This document shows positions 5,539-5,556 of a DNA stretch of 5,556 nt, piece after piece; position 1 is the first letter of the stretch, and each line of letters opens with the position of its first letter. Made by a program: the position numbers and the translations under genes. The notes beneath the pieces were generated by a model. That model saw only the letters and a list, made by a program, of their open reading frames with translations. It was not told the DNA's origin and ran no database searches. Source of the DNA: Acidobacteriota bacterium. Lineage in GTDB: Bacteria; Acidobacteriota; Vicinamibacteria; Vicinamibacterales; CAVVIG01. The DNA lies in NCBI GenBank assembly GCA_016195295.1, contig JACPZV010000085.1, forward strand, positions 1-5,556, in the 5' to 3' direction.

Positions 5539-5556
5539 CGGGTCCTTTTGGACCCG
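5539..5556. repeat. Perfect 7-bp inverted repeat upstream of the decarboxylase gene
   Basis: CGGGTCC (5539-5545) and GGACCCG (5550-5556) are exact complements around TTTT, and the window ends at the last base. The plus strand reads GTAGGG just before the stem. The minus-strand version of the element at 2591-2615 likewise reads GTAGTG before its palindrome. It may end an upstream gene, lie in the decarboxylase leader or belong to a dispersed palindrome family. The stem may extend beyond the window. Confidence 0.55.

Overview
The window is GC-rich bacterial DNA with no tRNA, rRNA, CRISPR array, transposase or phage gene. The protein families and the short palindromes placed between genes suggest a soil-type Gram-negative bacterium, perhaps Acidobacteriota (Vicinamibacteria-like). 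This is inference: no marker gene here fixes the taxonomy. Two proteins carry export signals and one looks like an outer-membrane barrel, so the cell envelope is diderm.

Layout, left to right. Positions 1-261 are intergenic and hold a strong hairpin at 5-27. A plus-strand gene (262-1542) encodes a secreted protein of 426 residues with a single c-type heme motif. Facing it on the minus strand is a very small gene (1580-1729) that appears in no long reading frame. It encodes a 49-residue Cys/His-rich metallothionein of the SmtA/BmtA type, with a good ribosome binding site and a plausible promoter. Divergent from it is a plus-strand gene (about 1785-2591) for an outer-membrane beta-barrel protein. 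A hairpin in the 20-bp gap at 2592-2611 separates this gene from a minus-strand pair that fills the rest of the window.

The minus-strand pair is a group II PLP-dependent amino-acid decarboxylase (4079-5377, with its N-terminal part continuing to 5518) followed by an RNase II/R-family exoribonuclease (4082 down to 2612). The two overlap by four bases (TTGA), with a strong AGGAGG before the TTG start of the ribonuclease, so they look translationally coupled. Both are damaged in this sequence. The decarboxylase has an in-frame amber codon at codon 18 of its natural reading frame. The ribonuclease changes frame near 2905-2929, which separates the catalytic RNB domain from the C-terminal S1 domain. 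Either this operon is decaying, or the underlying assembly has small errors; the sequence alone cannot decide.

The most notable items are the metallothionein, whose ligand pattern matches SmtA but has His in place of one Cys, the double lesion in the coupled operon, and the mono-heme secreted protein of unrecognised family. I did not find a convincing multi-gene new system. The heme protein, metallothionein and barrel are adjacent but not one operon, and a shared role in metal handling is only speculation.
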